A stretch of 64,000 nucleotides of DNA from DAHUYF01 sp963789275 (GTDB lineage Bacteria; Pseudomonadota; Alphaproteobacteria; ATCC43930; CGMCC-115725). The position numbers were made by a program, and so were the translations under genes. The notes under the pieces are model-generated. The model searched no databases. It was not told where the DNA came from and worked only from the letters and a program-made list of their open reading frames with translations. Each line of letters opens with the position of its first letter. Position 1 is the stretch's first letter. The DNA is taken from positions 744,001 to 808,000 of the forward strand of contig CAWBKF010000004.1 in assembly GCA_963789275.1 (NCBI GenBank), given 5' to 3'. Shown in pieces: positions 19,491 to 28,463 of this stretch.

Positions 19491-20210
19491 TTAGTCGCGC
19501 CGCGCGCCGAGCAGCTGCATCAGCATCATGAAGAGATTGATGAAGTCGAGATAGAGGCGCAGCGCGCCGAGGATCGCCTTCTTGCCGGCGACCGCCGTGC
19601 CGTCGCCTTCGAAGTACATCTCCTTGATCGACTGCGTGTCCCAGGCGGTGAGGCCGGTGAAGATCAGGACGCCGACCACCGAGATCGCGAATTGCAGCGC
19701 CGAGGAGGCGATGAACATGTTGACGAGGCCGGCGATGATGATGCCGATCAGCCCCATGAACAGGAACGAGCCGAAGCGCGAGAGATCGGTGCGCGTGGTG
19801 TAGCCATAGATGCTCATCGCGGCGAAGGTGCCGGCGGTGATGAAGAACACGCGCGCGATGCTGGCGCCGGTATAGATGAGGAAGATGCCGGCGAGCGACA
19901 GCCCCATCAGCGCGGCATAGGCCCAGAAGGTGAGCTGCGCCGAGCCCAGGCTCATGTTCTGGATGCGGAAGCTCAGCAGCATGACCAGGCCCAGCGGCGC
20001 CAGCAGCACCACCCAGAACAGGATGGTGCCGGCGATCGCCTGATAGAAGCCGCTGGCGGCCGCGGCATAGGCCACCACGCCGGTCAGCGCCAAGCCGCCT
20101 GCCATATAGTTGTAGATGCTCAGCATGTACTGCCGCAGACCAGCGTCGATCCCGACCTGCGGTATCGCAGCGTCGCGCGTGGTCCAGCGGTTATCCGGTT
20201 CATACGCCAT
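19491..20210 (-). CDS. Bax inhibitor-1/YccA family membrane protein
   Basis: A 239-aa polytopic protein with seven hydrophobic segments, of the BI-1 (TMBIM, YccA/YbhL) family. Some members are pH-sensitive calcium leak channels; bacterial roles are mostly unproven. Typical pieces are GLRQYMLSIYNYMAGGLALT, SIYGYTTRTDLSRFGSFLFM, LTAWDTQSIKEMY and the C-terminal LRLYLDFINLFMMLMQLLG. The start is ATG 20210; the in-frame start 48 bases upstream gives a non-conserved leader. Monocistronic, ending at the shared hairpin. Confidence 0.92.
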   Translation of the reverse strand: MAYEPDNRWTTRDAAIPQVGIDAGLRQYMLSIYNYMAGGLALTGVVAYAAAASGFYQAIAGTILFWVVLLAPLGLVMLLSFRIQNMSLGSAQLTFWAYAALMGLSLAGIFLIYTGASIARVFFITAGTFAAMSIYGYTTRTDLSRFGSFLFMGLIGIIIAGLVNMFIASSALQFAISVVGVLIFTGLTAWDTQSIKEMYFEGDGTAVAGKKAILGALRLYLDFINLFMMLMQLLGARRD

Positions 20211-20294
20211 GGAAGGCCCCCAGATTGGGTTTGTGGCTTCGTCATGCCATATTGGCACAGCCGGCGGTTAATTCAATGATGAGGGGCGACGCCC

Positions 20295-22811
20295 CTATTC
20301 GTTGCGCAGATAGGGGGCAGGCTTGGCGCCGAGCGCCCGCCAGGTGCCGGCATAGCCAACCGCCAGCGTCAACACCGTCGCCGTCAGCGCCGTGAGCGCC
20401 ACCGCTCCCGGCAGGAAGGTCCATTCCTGCTGCATGACGCGGGTAAGGACCAGCCAGCCTGCGAGCGTGCCGAGGCCGGCGGCGATCGCCGCGGTGGCGA
20501 GGCCGAGCAGCCCGTATTCGATGAGGAAGATCCGGGTGATGTCGGCGCGGGTCGCGCCCAGCACCTTCAGCACCACGGCCTCGTAGACACGGCGGCGATG
20601 GCCGGCCGCAACCGCGCCCGCCAGCACCAGCGTGCCGGCGACCAGCGTGATCGCCGCGATGGCGCGCATGCCGGTGGCGATCGCGGCGATGATGCTGCTC
20701 ACCGCCTGCAGCGCATCCTTGACGGCGATCGCCGAGACGTTGGGGAAGCGGTCGGTCACGGCGCGCTCGAGCGCCGCCTCCTCGCCGGGCGGCGTGCGCG
20801 CCGTGGCGATATGCATCTGCGGCGCGCCGTCGAGGATGCCGGGCGAGAACACCAGCACGAAGTTGATGCCGAGCGAGGTCCAGTCGATCTCGCGCAGATT
20901 GGTGATGGTGGCGGTGACTTCGCGGCCAAGCACATCGACGGTGATGGTGTCGCCCAGCGTCAAGCCCATGCCCGCCGCGATCTCGGCATCGAGCGAGACC
21001 AGCGGCGGCCCGCGGTAATCCGCCGGCCACCACGTGCCGGCGACGATGCGCGAGCCCTTGGGCGGGCGCGCCGCATAGGTCAGGCCGCGCTCGTTGCTGA
21101 GCGCCCAGCGCGCCTCCGGCTTCACTTGCGCGCGCTCGACCGGCACGCCGTTGATCCGGGTGATGCGGCCGCGCAGGCTGGCGACGCGCGCCACCTGCGT
21201 CACCCCCGGCGTTGCCGCCACCAGCGCATCGAACGCCGCCACCTGATTCGGCAGGATGTCGATGAAGAAGAAGGACGGCGCGTGCTCCGGCAGGCGCTCG
21301 TCGATGGTATCGGCGATATTGCCCTCGATCAGCGCGATCGCCACCAGCACCGTGAGGCCGAGTCCGAGCGAGGCGACGATCCCCGCGGTGGGCGCGCCGG
21401 GGCGGTGGAGGTTGGCGAGCGCGAGGCGCAGCCCGGCATGGCGCGGCCGGCCGGCGTGGCGCGCCAGCAGCACCAGCGCCGCGGCGAGCAGGCGGAAGGC
21501 CGCCAGCGCGCCGAGCGCGGCCAGCACGAACCAGAAGGCGGTGCGCCGGTCATTGGCGCTGAGGATGCCGAGCAGCGCCAGCGCCAGCGCCGCCGCGGCG
21601 GTGGCAAGAACGTAGATCGGGCGGGGCCGTCGCGGCGCGGGATCGACGAGATCACGGAAGAGGCTCGCTGCCGGCACTTCGCGCGACGCCGCCAGCGGCC
21701 ACAGCGCGAAGGCCAGCGTCGTCAGCACGCCGAAGGCGGCGGCGACGAGCAGCGGCGCGGGATAGAATCCCAGCCGCGCGGCGATCGGAAAGGCGGCGAG
21801 CAGCGGCCGCGCCAGCAGCGGCGTCAGCGCGCCAAGCGCGAGGCCGGCGACGATGCCGACCAGCGCCAGCGCCATGATCTGCGCGAGATACGTGGCGAAG
21901 ATGAGCCGGCCCGGCGCACCCAGGCATTTGAGCGTCGCGATGGTCTCGGTCTTGCCGCCGAGATACCCGCGCACCGCATTGCTGACGCCGACGCCGCCGA
22001 CCAGCAGCGCCGTCAGGCCCACCAGCGTCATGTAGATGGTCACGCGGTCGATCAGCCGCTGCAGCATCGGCGAGGCGTTGGCGAATTCGCGGATGCGCCA
22101 GCCGGCATCGGGAAAGTCGCGCTTGATGCCGTCGATCCAGCGCTTGATGCCGGCGCCCGGCGGCAGGCGCACGCGATAGCTGTAGCCGATCAGCGTGCCG
22201 GGCTGGATGAGGCCGGTCTCGTCGAGGGCGGCGGCGGCGATCATCACCCGCGGCCCGAACTCGAAGCCGCCGGTGGCGGCGTCGGGCTCGTGCTGCAGCG
22301 TCGCGCGCACGGTATAGCGCGCGTCGCCGACGCGGATGGTGTCGCCGAGATGCAGCTTCAGCCGATCGAGCAGCCCCGACGCCACCACCGCGCCCCAGCG
22401 TCCGTCGCGCCGCGCCAGCGCATCGGCCAGCGGCTGCGCCGGCTCGAGCCCGACCTCGCCATAGAGCGGATAGACGCCGTCGACCGCCTTGAGCTCGACC
22501 AGGCTGCGCGCGTCGCCATCCTCGGTGCGCGCCATGGCGCGCATCTCGGCGACCGCCGAGACCGTGCCGCTGCTGTCGAGATAGGTGCGCTGCTCCGGCG
22601 TCGCCTGGCGATGGACGAGATGCAGCTCGACATCGCCGCCGAGCATGGCGCGCGCGTCGGTCCTGAGGCCGGCGGTCACCGCCGCGGAGAACGAGCCGAC
22701 ACCGGCGATGACGGCAGTGCCGAGCGCGAGACAGGCAAGGAAGATGCGAAAGCCCCTGAGGCCGCCGCGCAGCTCGCGCCGTGCCCAGCGCAAGGCAAGC
22801 GGCAGCTGCAT
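20295..22811 (-). CDS. ABC transporter permease, YbbP/FtsX type
   Basis: An 838-aa permease with N-terminal membrane anchor (FLACLALGTAVIAGVGSFSA), a large periplasmic domain, a first FtsX module around residues 260-390, a second group of membrane helices near 400-480, another periplasmic domain and a C-terminal FtsX module (AITLVAGTLVLAGAVAAG, VVLKVLGATRADI). It pairs with the ATPase immediately upstream (3 bases apart). In E. coli the same pair (YbbA/YbbP) is divergent from tesA, as here. Such systems are thought to act on envelope lipids or lipoproteins; the substrate is unknown. Confidence 0.9.
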   Translation of the reverse strand: MQLPLALRWARRELRGGLRGFRIFLACLALGTAVIAGVGSFSAAVTAGLRTDARAMLGGDVELHLVHRQATPEQRTYLDSSGTVSAVAEMRAMARTEDGDARSLVELKAVDGVYPLYGEVGLEPAQPLADALARRDGRWGAVVASGLLDRLKLHLGDTIRVGDARYTVRATLQHEPDAATGGFEFGPRVMIAAAALDETGLIQPGTLIGYSYRVRLPPGAGIKRWIDGIKRDFPDAGWRIREFANASPMLQRLIDRVTIYMTLVGLTALLVGGVGVSNAVRGYLGGKTETIATLKCLGAPGRLIFATYLAQIMALALVGIVAGLALGALTPLLARPLLAAFPIAARLGFYPAPLLVAAAFGVLTTLAFALWPLAASREVPAASLFRDLVDPAPRRPRPIYVLATAAAALALALLGILSANDRRTAFWFVLAALGALAAFRLLAAALVLLARHAGRPRHAGLRLALANLHRPGAPTAGIVASLGLGLTVLVAIALIEGNIADTIDERLPEHAPSFFFIDILPNQVAAFDALVAATPGVTQVARVASLRGRITRINGVPVERAQVKPEARWALSNERGLTYAARPPKGSRIVAGTWWPADYRGPPLVSLDAEIAAGMGLTLGDTITVDVLGREVTATITNLREIDWTSLGINFVLVFSPGILDGAPQMHIATARTPPGEEAALERAVTDRFPNVSAIAVKDALQAVSSIIAAIATGMRAIAAITLVAGTLVLAGAVAAGHRRRVYEAVVLKVLGATRADITRIFLIEYGLLGLATAAIAAGLGTLAGWLVLTRVMQQEWTFLPGAVALTALTATVLTLAVGYAGTWRALGAKPAPYLRNE

Positions 22812-22814
22812 CGC

Positions 22815-23513
22815 TCAGCGCCCGCCGAGCACGGCGATGCCGGCGGCGGCGGCGCTCTCGACGATGCGGCCATCGGCCATGTGCAGCACGCGGTCGCAGC
22901 GCCGCGCGAGATCGCCGTCATGCGTGATCAGCAGCAAGGTCGTGCCGCGCTCGGCGGAGAGCGCGAACATCAGGTCGATGATGTGGCGGCCGGTGGCGGT
23001 GTCGAGGTTGCCGGTGGGCTCGTCGGCGAGCAGCAGCCGGGGGCCCGCGGCAAAGGCGCGCGCCAGCGCCACGCGCTGCTGCTCGCCGCCGGAGAGCTGG
23101 CCGGGGTAATGCAGCGCGCGCGCCGCCAGCCCGACCGAGGCGAGCTGCGCGCCGGCTTCGGCGAACGCGTCGGCGCGTCCGGCGAGCTCGAGCGGGATCG
23201 CGACGTTCTCGAGCGCGGTCATGGTCGGGATCAGGTGGAAGGACTGGAAGACGATCCCGATGGCGTCTCGGCGGAAGCGGGCAAGCGCATCCTCGTCGAG
23301 CCCGGCGAGATCGGTGCCGCCGACGCGGACGCGCCCGCGGCTCGGCCGCTCGAGGCCGCCGATCACCATCATCAAGGTCGATTTGCCCGAGCCGGAAGGT
23401 CCGACCAGGCTGACCGTCTCGCCTGCGGCCACCGACAGCGCGGCGCCGCGCAGGACATTGACGGCACCAGCCGCGCTCGCCAGTGTTAGATGAACATCCT
23501 CAAGCAGGATCAT
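22815..23513 (-). CDS. ABC transporter ATP-binding protein, YbbA/LolD type
   Basis: An ATPase of 232 aa from ATG 23513, or 242 aa from ATG 23543. Walker A is VGPSGSGKSTLM, the Q-loop VFQSFHLIPTMTALEN, the signature LSGGEQQRVALARA, Walker B LLLADEPTGNLD, and the switch His is in LLITHDGD. Together with the YbbP-like permease it forms a MacB/LolCDE-like exporter. The two divergent 5' ends (this gene and the GDSL gene) lie almost on top of each other, which favours the inner start used here. Confidence 0.93.
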   Translation of the reverse strand: MILLEDVHLTLASAAGAVNVLRGAALSVAAGETVSLVGPSGSGKSTLMMVIGGLERPSRGRVRVGGTDLAGLDEDALARFRRDAIGIVFQSFHLIPTMTALENVAIPLELAGRADAFAEAGAQLASVGLAARALHYPGQLSGGEQQRVALARAFAAGPRLLLADEPTGNLDTATGRHIIDLMFALSAERGTTLLLITHDGDLARRCDRVLHMADGRIVESAAAAGIAVLGGR

Positions 23514-23517
23514 CGGA

Positions 23518-24291
23518 ATGTCGGAACGGGGCGGGCCCTGCATATCACCTCATCGGGAGCAAAAGCGGTCCGGCGCGACCTCGCCGCCGCCGCGCGCCCT
23601 CCGCGGATATGGCGATGGGCGCGCGGTTGTCAACATCGGGGCAAGGTGCGGTGGATCCGGGGCGCGGCGCGCGGCGGCGCTCGGCCTCGCCTTGCTGGCT
23701 CTCCTCCTGACGGCTCCGGCCGCTGCCGCAACCCGCGTTCTCGCTTTCGGCGACAGCCTGACGGCCGGGTTCGGGCTGGCGGTGAGCGAGGCCTTTCCCG
23801 TTCGGCTCCAAGCGCGGCTCGCCCAGGAGGGGCTCGCCACCGAGGTGACCAATGCCGGCGTCTCCGGCGATACCAGCGCCGACGGCCTCGCCCGGCTCGA
23901 CTGGGCGATGGCCGATCATCCGGATGTCGTGCTGCTGGAGCTCGGCGCCAATGACGCGCTGCGCGGCATCGATCCCAAGCTCACCTATGCCAATCTCGAC
24001 CAGATCCTGGCACGGCTCAAGGCGAGCGGCGCCAAGGTGCTGCTGATCGGCATGCTGGCGCCGCCCAATTGGGGCAGCGACTATCGCCACGAGTTCGATG
24101 CCATCTATCACCGGCTCGCCGACAAGTACCAGGTGCCGCTCTACCCTTTCATCCTCGACGGGGTCGTGCTCGATCCGCAGCTCCTGCAGCAGGACGGGCT
24201 CCACCCTACCGCCGCGGGTGCCGAGATCATCGCCGAGAAGCTGACGCCCTACGTGGCCCGGCTCATCCGCGACAAGGGAGCACAGGGATGA
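23518..24291 (+). CDS. tesA: GDSL esterase/lysophospholipase, TesA-like (start uncertain)
   Basis: A periplasmic SGNH hydrolase expected to cleave acyl esters or thioesters. The catalytic blocks are RVLAFGDSLTAGFGL (Ser), VTNAGVSGDTSADGL, LELGANDALRG, and DGLHPTAAGAEI (Asp/His). A signal sequence (ALGLALLALLLTAPAAAA) sits about 50 residues into the frame, so the real start is downstream of ATG 23518; no ATG or GTG fits well in frame just before the signal, and a small frame error or a rare start is possible. Its stop overlaps the FIST gene start (ATGA). Confidence 0.85.
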   Translation: MSERGGPCISPHREQKRSGATSPPPRALRGYGDGRAVVNIGARCGGSGARRAAALGLALLALLLTAPAAAATRVLAFGDSLTAGFGLAVSEAFPVRLQARLAQEGLATEVTNAGVSGDTSADGLARLDWAMADHPDVVLLELGANDALRGIDPKLTYANLDQILARLKASGAKVLLIGMLAPPNWGSDYRHEFDAIYHRLADKYQVPLYPFILDGVVLDPQLLQQDGLHPTAAGAEIIAEKLTPYVARLIRDKGAQG

Positions 24292-25418
24292 CCGGCCTGC
24301 TCGAAAGCTACTTCCTCGCCGCCCATGCGCGTGGCGAGAACTGGGCCGGCGTCGCCAAAGCCTGCGCCGATCAGCTGGGATCGCTGCCGCCGGGCGCCAA
24401 TCTTGGCTTTCTCTATGCCACCGAGGCGCTCGCCGCCGATCTCGGCAGCATCCTCACCTTCCTGCGCGAGCGCACGCGCATCGCCGACTGGGTGGGCAGC
24501 GTCGGGCTTGGCGTCTGCGCCGCCGGCCGGGATTACTTCGACGAGCCGGCGCTCTCGGTGCTGGTGGCGGCGCTGCCGCCGGACGGGTTCCGCCTGTTCG
24601 CGCCGGCCGAGGCAAGCGCCGAGCAGCTCACCGCGGCCTCCGACCGCTGGTTCGCGCGCGTCCGCCCGCTGCTCGGCATCGTTCATGGCGATCCGCGCGA
24701 CGCCAGCATCGCGGCCAGAATCGGCGCGCTGGCACGCGAGGCGCCGCTCTTCCTGGTCGGCGGGCTTGCCGCCGCCGCCGACGCGCCGGTGCAGATCGCC
24801 GGGCGTGTCGTGGAGGGCGGGCTCTCGGGCGTGCTGCTCGCGCCCGACATTCGCGTCATCACCGGTCTGAGCCAGGGCTGCTCGCCGATCGGTCCGGTGC
24901 GCCGCATCACCGAGGCGCGCGACAACATCCTGAAGGCGCTCGACGGCCGGCCGGCGCTCGAGGTCTTCAAGGAGGATATCGGCGAGCTGCTGTCGCGCGA
25001 CCTGAAGCGCGTCGCCGGGCAGATCTTCGCGGGCTTTCCGGTGACGGGCTCCGACACCGGCGATTATCTCGTGCGCAACCTCGTCGCCATCGACGTGCCG
25101 CGCCAATGGCTCGCGGTGGCGCATACGGTGGCGCAGGGCGATTGCGTGCTGTTCTGCCGCCGCGATCCCGCCAGCGCCGCCACCGATCTCACGCGCATGC
25201 TGGAGCAGATGAAGCGCCGCGCCGCCGCCGTGCCGCGCGCCGGCCTCTATTTCTCTTGCGTCGCGCGCGGCCCGAACCTGTTCGGCCGGCCGAGCCAGGA
25301 GCTGGTGATGATCCGCGACGCGCTCGGTGACTTCCCGCTCGCCGGCTTCTTCGGCAATGGCGAGATCGCCCATGACCGGCTCTACGGCTACACCGGGGTG
25401 CTCGCTCTCTTCCTCTGA
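24288..25418 (+). CDS. FIST-domain sensory protein
   Basis: A 376-aa protein with N-terminal FIST and C-terminal FIST_C domains, proposed to bind small ligands such as amino acids. Landmarks include ADWVGSVGLGVCAAGRDYFD early, VVEGGLSGVLLAPDIRVITG and TGLSQGCSPIGPVRRITEA in the middle, and the C-terminal SCVARGPNLFG followed by PLAGFFGNGEIAH and LYGYTGVLALF. No transmembrane or output domain is present, so it would act as a stand-alone soluble sensor. ATG 24288 overlaps the tesA stop. Confidence 0.85.
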   Translation: MTGLLESYFLAAHARGENWAGVAKACADQLGSLPPGANLGFLYATEALAADLGSILTFLRERTRIADWVGSVGLGVCAAGRDYFDEPALSVLVAALPPDGFRLFAPAEASAEQLTAASDRWFARVRPLLGIVHGDPRDASIAARIGALAREAPLFLVGGLAAAADAPVQIAGRVVEGGLSGVLLAPDIRVITGLSQGCSPIGPVRRITEARDNILKALDGRPALEVFKEDIGELLSRDLKRVAGQIFAGFPVTGSDTGDYLVRNLVAIDVPRQWLAVAHTVAQGDCVLFCRRDPASAATDLTRMLEQMKRRAAAVPRAGLYFSCVARGPNLFGRPSQELVMIRDALGDFPLAGFFGNGEIAHDRLYGYTGVLALFL

Positions 25419-25427
25419 CGTGATCCC

Positions 25428-25953
25428 ATGCTGCGCCTGTTCGTCGGCATCGCTCTTCCGCCCGAGCTGAAGCTCAGACTGTCGCTGCTCTGCTCAGGCA
25501 TTCCCGGCGCGCGCTGGGTCGATCCCGGCAACTACCATCTGACCTTGCGCTTCATCGGCGAGGTCGATGAAGGGCTGGCGGGCGATATCGACGAGGCGCT
25601 GGCGAAGATCCGCGCGCCGCGCTTTCAGGTGACGCTGGCCGGAATCGGCCATTTCGGCGACCGCATGCTCTGGGCCGGCGTCGACAAGAGCCCGCCGCTG
25701 GTGCATTTGCGCGACAAGGTCGAGAGCGCGCTGGTGCGTCTCGGCCTCGCCCCGGAGACGCGGCGCTATGCGCCGCATGTGACGCTGGCGCGCCTGCGCA
25801 ATGCCAGCGAGGCGAAGCTGCGCGCCTTCCTGGCCGAGCATGCGCTGTTCCGCGCCGATGCCTTCCCGGTGGCGCAGTTTCAGCCTGGTGGCGAGCTATC
25901 TCAGCAAGAGCGGCGCGATCTACGAGGACCAGGCGGATTATCCGCTGGCCTGA
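25428..25953 (+). CDS. thpR: RNA 2',3'-cyclic phosphodiesterase (2'-5' RNA ligase family; frameshift at 25878-25880)
   Basis: ThpR belongs to the 2H phosphoesterases. Both catalytic motifs are present: YHLTLRFIGEV near residue 38 and PHVTLARLR near residue 119. The uncorrected frame loses homology after AFPVAQF. Deleting one T of the TTT at 25878-25880 restores SLVASYLSKSGAIYEDQADY, then PLA and a stop at 25953, exactly the family's usual C-terminal end (174 aa). It follows the FIST gene by 9 bases, so tesA-FIST-thpR may be one transcript. Confidence 0.88.
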
Positions 25954-25985
25954 GGCTGCGGCTGGCGCGCGCCGAGGAAAAAAGT

Positions 25986-26029
25986 GGCCGCGGCTGGGAG
26001 GGCGAGGGGAGGCCCGACCAGCCGCGGCC
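25986..26029. terminator. Long perfect hairpin between convergent genes
   Basis: GGCCGCGGCTGG (25986-25997) pairs with CCAGCCGCGGCC (26018-26029), loop 20 bases. It lies just after the thpR stop and just downstream of the small minus-strand gene at 26056, so it could terminate both. Confidence 0.6.
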
Positions 26030-26055
26030 GTCGCGCGCGAGGCGAACTGGCGAGA

Positions 26056-26202
26056 CTAGCCCGCCAGAATTGCGTAGCCGGCGGCGGCGACGATAAGCTG
26101 TGCCACCAGCCCACCGATCGAGAACAGCAGCGAGATCGCGAGATCATCCGCTTGGCCGAGGGATGGCCGGCTGTGCACGAGTCGCAGCGAGGTGTCCGAC
26201 AT
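26056..26202 (-). CDS. Small single-span membrane protein
   Basis: A 48-aa frame from ATG 26202: a polar N-terminus (MSDTSLRLVHSRPSLGQADD) and one strong hydrophobic helix (LAISLLFSIGGLVAQLIVAA, continuing AGYAILAG). The hydrophobic pattern is unlike the Arg-rich shadow frames nearby, and the stop falls 27 bases before a perfect hairpin. The ribosome site is weak. Function unknown. Confidence 0.45.
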   Translation of the reverse strand: MSDTSLRLVHSRPSLGQADDLAISLLFSIGGLVAQLIVAAAGYAILAG

Positions 26203-26321
26203 GACCGCCAATCCCGATCTTGCGTGGTGCAGCGTGTCGCGTGGACATCGCCGGCTTGATCTCCGCAGTCTGGCGCCGCTCCCGTTAAATCAAAGTAAAA
26301 TGACCGGCGATCTCTGCGCCT

Positions 26322-28349
26322 TTATTCGTAAAATTTTAGGCAAATTCGCGCGTCGCCGAGTGCTGAGATCTTGGCGGCTGCCGGCCGCAGATCGTAAAGC
26401 TGCATCTCCTGCATCTGCGCTCGGCCGGTGCGGCGCCCCGTGGCCGGCGGCTCGGGCAGGCTGCCGCGCCAGAGCGCAGGATCGACCGGCGCGCCATGGC
26501 TGGCGATCCAGTCGGCGAAGGCGCGCCGGCGCGCCTCGGCTTCGGCGCCGCGGCCGAAGCCGCCGGGGCCCCCGGCCAGCACGAAACGCAACTCGCCGGC
26601 CGCGACGAAGCGCGCGAGATCCGTGGGGTCGAGGATGGGATCACTGCCGGAGAAGCCGCCGAGCGCCATCACCGCTTCGCCGCTGCGCAGGATGATCGGC
26701 GCGGCAAGCCGCGCGTTCGGTACCGCCAGCAGATAGCGCTCGCCGGCACGATGGCGCAGCAGGAACCCGAGCAGCATCTCGTCGCGCGCCAGCCGCGCCT
26801 CGCCGGCAAAGCGCCCGCGCTCGCGCTCATCGCCGCTGGAAAGCAGCGAGAGATCGGCCACCGGGAAGGAGACGTTGCCGCGCTCGAGCACGTTGCTCAG
26901 CGCCCAGGCGGTCGGCGTCGCCAGCAGCGCGGCGATGCCGAGGCCGAGCGCGGCGAGGCGCCGGCGCGCCGCCTCCGGTCGCCCGCTCAGCAGGCCGTCG
27001 GCGGCGAGCCCGCTGCCGCCGGCCAGCGCCAGCAGCAGCCACAGCCGCCAATCGTCGAGCTGCCACCGGACATAGGCCGCTTCCATCGCCGCCTGCCACG
27101 CCGCGGTCAGCAGCAGCAGCATCGGCAGCAGGCGCCGCCCGCCGCTTTCCTGCTCGCGCGACCAGAGTTCGACGATGGCGATGGCGGCGAGCGCCGCGAG
27201 CGGCGGCGCCAGGGTCACCAGGTAATAATCGTGGAACAGGCCGGCGGCAAAGCTCAGCACTTCGCCGTAGATCAACGCCCAGCCGCCCCACAGCACCACC
27301 GCCAGCGGTCGCGGCGGTAGGCCGAGGAGCGAGCGCTGGCGGCGGAGCGGCAGCAGGATCCCGGCGAGCGCCAGCGGCATCAGCCAGCCGACCTGTCCGA
27401 CCAGCGCGGGCCGCGCCAGCCTCAACGGGCCGGGCGGCGTGCGCGGCTCGCCGCGCCGCACCAGCGCCGTGGCGGCGGCCGGCGGCGCCGGCGGCCGATC
27501 ACGCCGGATCAGCCGCTCGATGCCGTTATGGCCGACCGCCAGCTCCAGCATCGAGTTGGCGTGGCTGCTGCCGGCATAGGGCCGGCTCGCCGCCGGCGTC
27601 AGATCGTAGAACGCGATCCAGGACAGCGACACCACCGCCAGGACGATCCCGGCGAGGCCGGCATCGATCAGGCGGCGCCTCCAGGCGGCGGGCGCGCCAC
27701 AGAGATAGACCGCGAGAAAGCCGGGCACGACCACCAGCGCTGCCAGCATCTTGGTGTTGAAGGCGAGGCCGATCAGCGCCGCGGCGAGCAGCAGCAGCCC
27801 GGTTCCGGCGCGCTCGGCCGCGACGATCAGCGGCCAGCTCGCCAGCAGCAGCAGCAGCACGAGGCAGCTGTCGGTATTGTCCGAGCGGTCGACGGCGACG
27901 CTGATCGGCGTTAGCGCCAGAAACAGCGCCGCGAGCAGCCCGGCCGCCACGCCGAAGCGGCGGGCGACGAGATGATAGAGCAGCGCGATGGCGCCGACGC
28001 CTTCCAGCAGCTGCGGCAGATGCAGCGCCAGGCCGCTGAATCCCAGCAGCTTGACGCTTGCCACCTGCAGCCAGAAGGCGAGCGGCGGCTTGTCCAGGGA
28101 GACGAAGCCGGCGGGGTCGAAGGCGTTGAACAGGAAATTGTGCCAGCTCTCGGCCATGCTGCGCACGCCGGCGGCGTAATATTCCGTGCCGAAGCCGTTG
28201 CGCTCGATACCCCAGCCGCGCAGCCACGCGCCCAGCAGCAGGATGGCGGCAAGGCCGGGAATGCGCCACGCCGACAGCCGCGCGCCGGTCCCGCGACCCG
28301 GCGCGCTAAGGCCTTCCGCTCTCGTGCTGGCTTCCTCTTCCGGCGACAT
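26322..28349 (-). CDS. Glycosyltransferase of the GT39/ArnT-like PMT_2 family
   Basis: A 675-aa polytopic enzyme with about 12 membrane segments. The first periplasmic loop carries FGTEYYAAGVRSMAESWHNF and the acidic substrate-binding region SLDKPPLAFWLQ; DRSDNTDS follows the early helices. These features fit polyprenyl-phosphate-sugar dependent transferases that glycosylate lipids or proteins at the periplasmic face. A soluble C-terminal part (FLLRHRAGERYLLAVPNARLA, GGFSGSDPILDPTDLARFV) matches the YkcB-type tail. Start ATG 28349, since the codon 9 bases upstream is TTG. The acceptor is unknown. Confidence 0.85.
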   Translation of the reverse strand: MSPEEEASTRAEGLSAPGRGTGARLSAWRIPGLAAILLLGAWLRGWGIERNGFGTEYYAAGVRSMAESWHNFLFNAFDPAGFVSLDKPPLAFWLQVASVKLLGFSGLALHLPQLLEGVGAIALLYHLVARRFGVAAGLLAALFLALTPISVAVDRSDNTDSCLVLLLLLASWPLIVAAERAGTGLLLLAAALIGLAFNTKMLAALVVVPGFLAVYLCGAPAAWRRRLIDAGLAGIVLAVVSLSWIAFYDLTPAASRPYAGSSHANSMLELAVGHNGIERLIRRDRPPAPPAAATALVRRGEPRTPPGPLRLARPALVGQVGWLMPLALAGILLPLRRQRSLLGLPPRPLAVVLWGGWALIYGEVLSFAAGLFHDYYLVTLAPPLAALAAIAIVELWSREQESGGRRLLPMLLLLTAAWQAAMEAAYVRWQLDDWRLWLLLALAGGSGLAADGLLSGRPEAARRRLAALGLGIAALLATPTAWALSNVLERGNVSFPVADLSLLSSGDERERGRFAGEARLARDEMLLGFLLRHRAGERYLLAVPNARLAAPIILRSGEAVMALGGFSGSDPILDPTDLARFVAAGELRFVLAGGPGGFGRGAEAEARRRAFADWIASHGAPVDPALWRGSLPEPPATGRRTGRAQMQEMQLYDLRPAAAKISALGDARICLKFYE

Positions 28350-28414
28350 CGGCAGCAATTCTATGCCGCTGCCGGTGCCGACATCCCCCCGGCGGCAGCA
28401 ACCCGTCGGACCAG

Positions 28415-28452
28415 AGGATAAAAGAAAACGGCCGGCGCCTGCGCCGGCCGTT
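28415..28452 (-). terminator. Rho-independent terminator of the peroxiredoxin gene
   Basis: AACGGCCGGCGC (28427-28438) and GCGCCGGCCGTT (28441-28452) form a 12-bp perfect stem. Read on the minus strand it is followed by TTTTCTTTT, immediately after the peroxiredoxin stop at 28464. Confidence 0.85.
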
Positions 28453-28463
28453 CCCGGGATCGG

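Noticed and set aside
20598..23489. 963-codon plus-strand open frame opposite the ABC transporter genes
   Set aside because: Shadow of the permease and ATPase; repetitive Arg/Gln/Gly composition and no motif.
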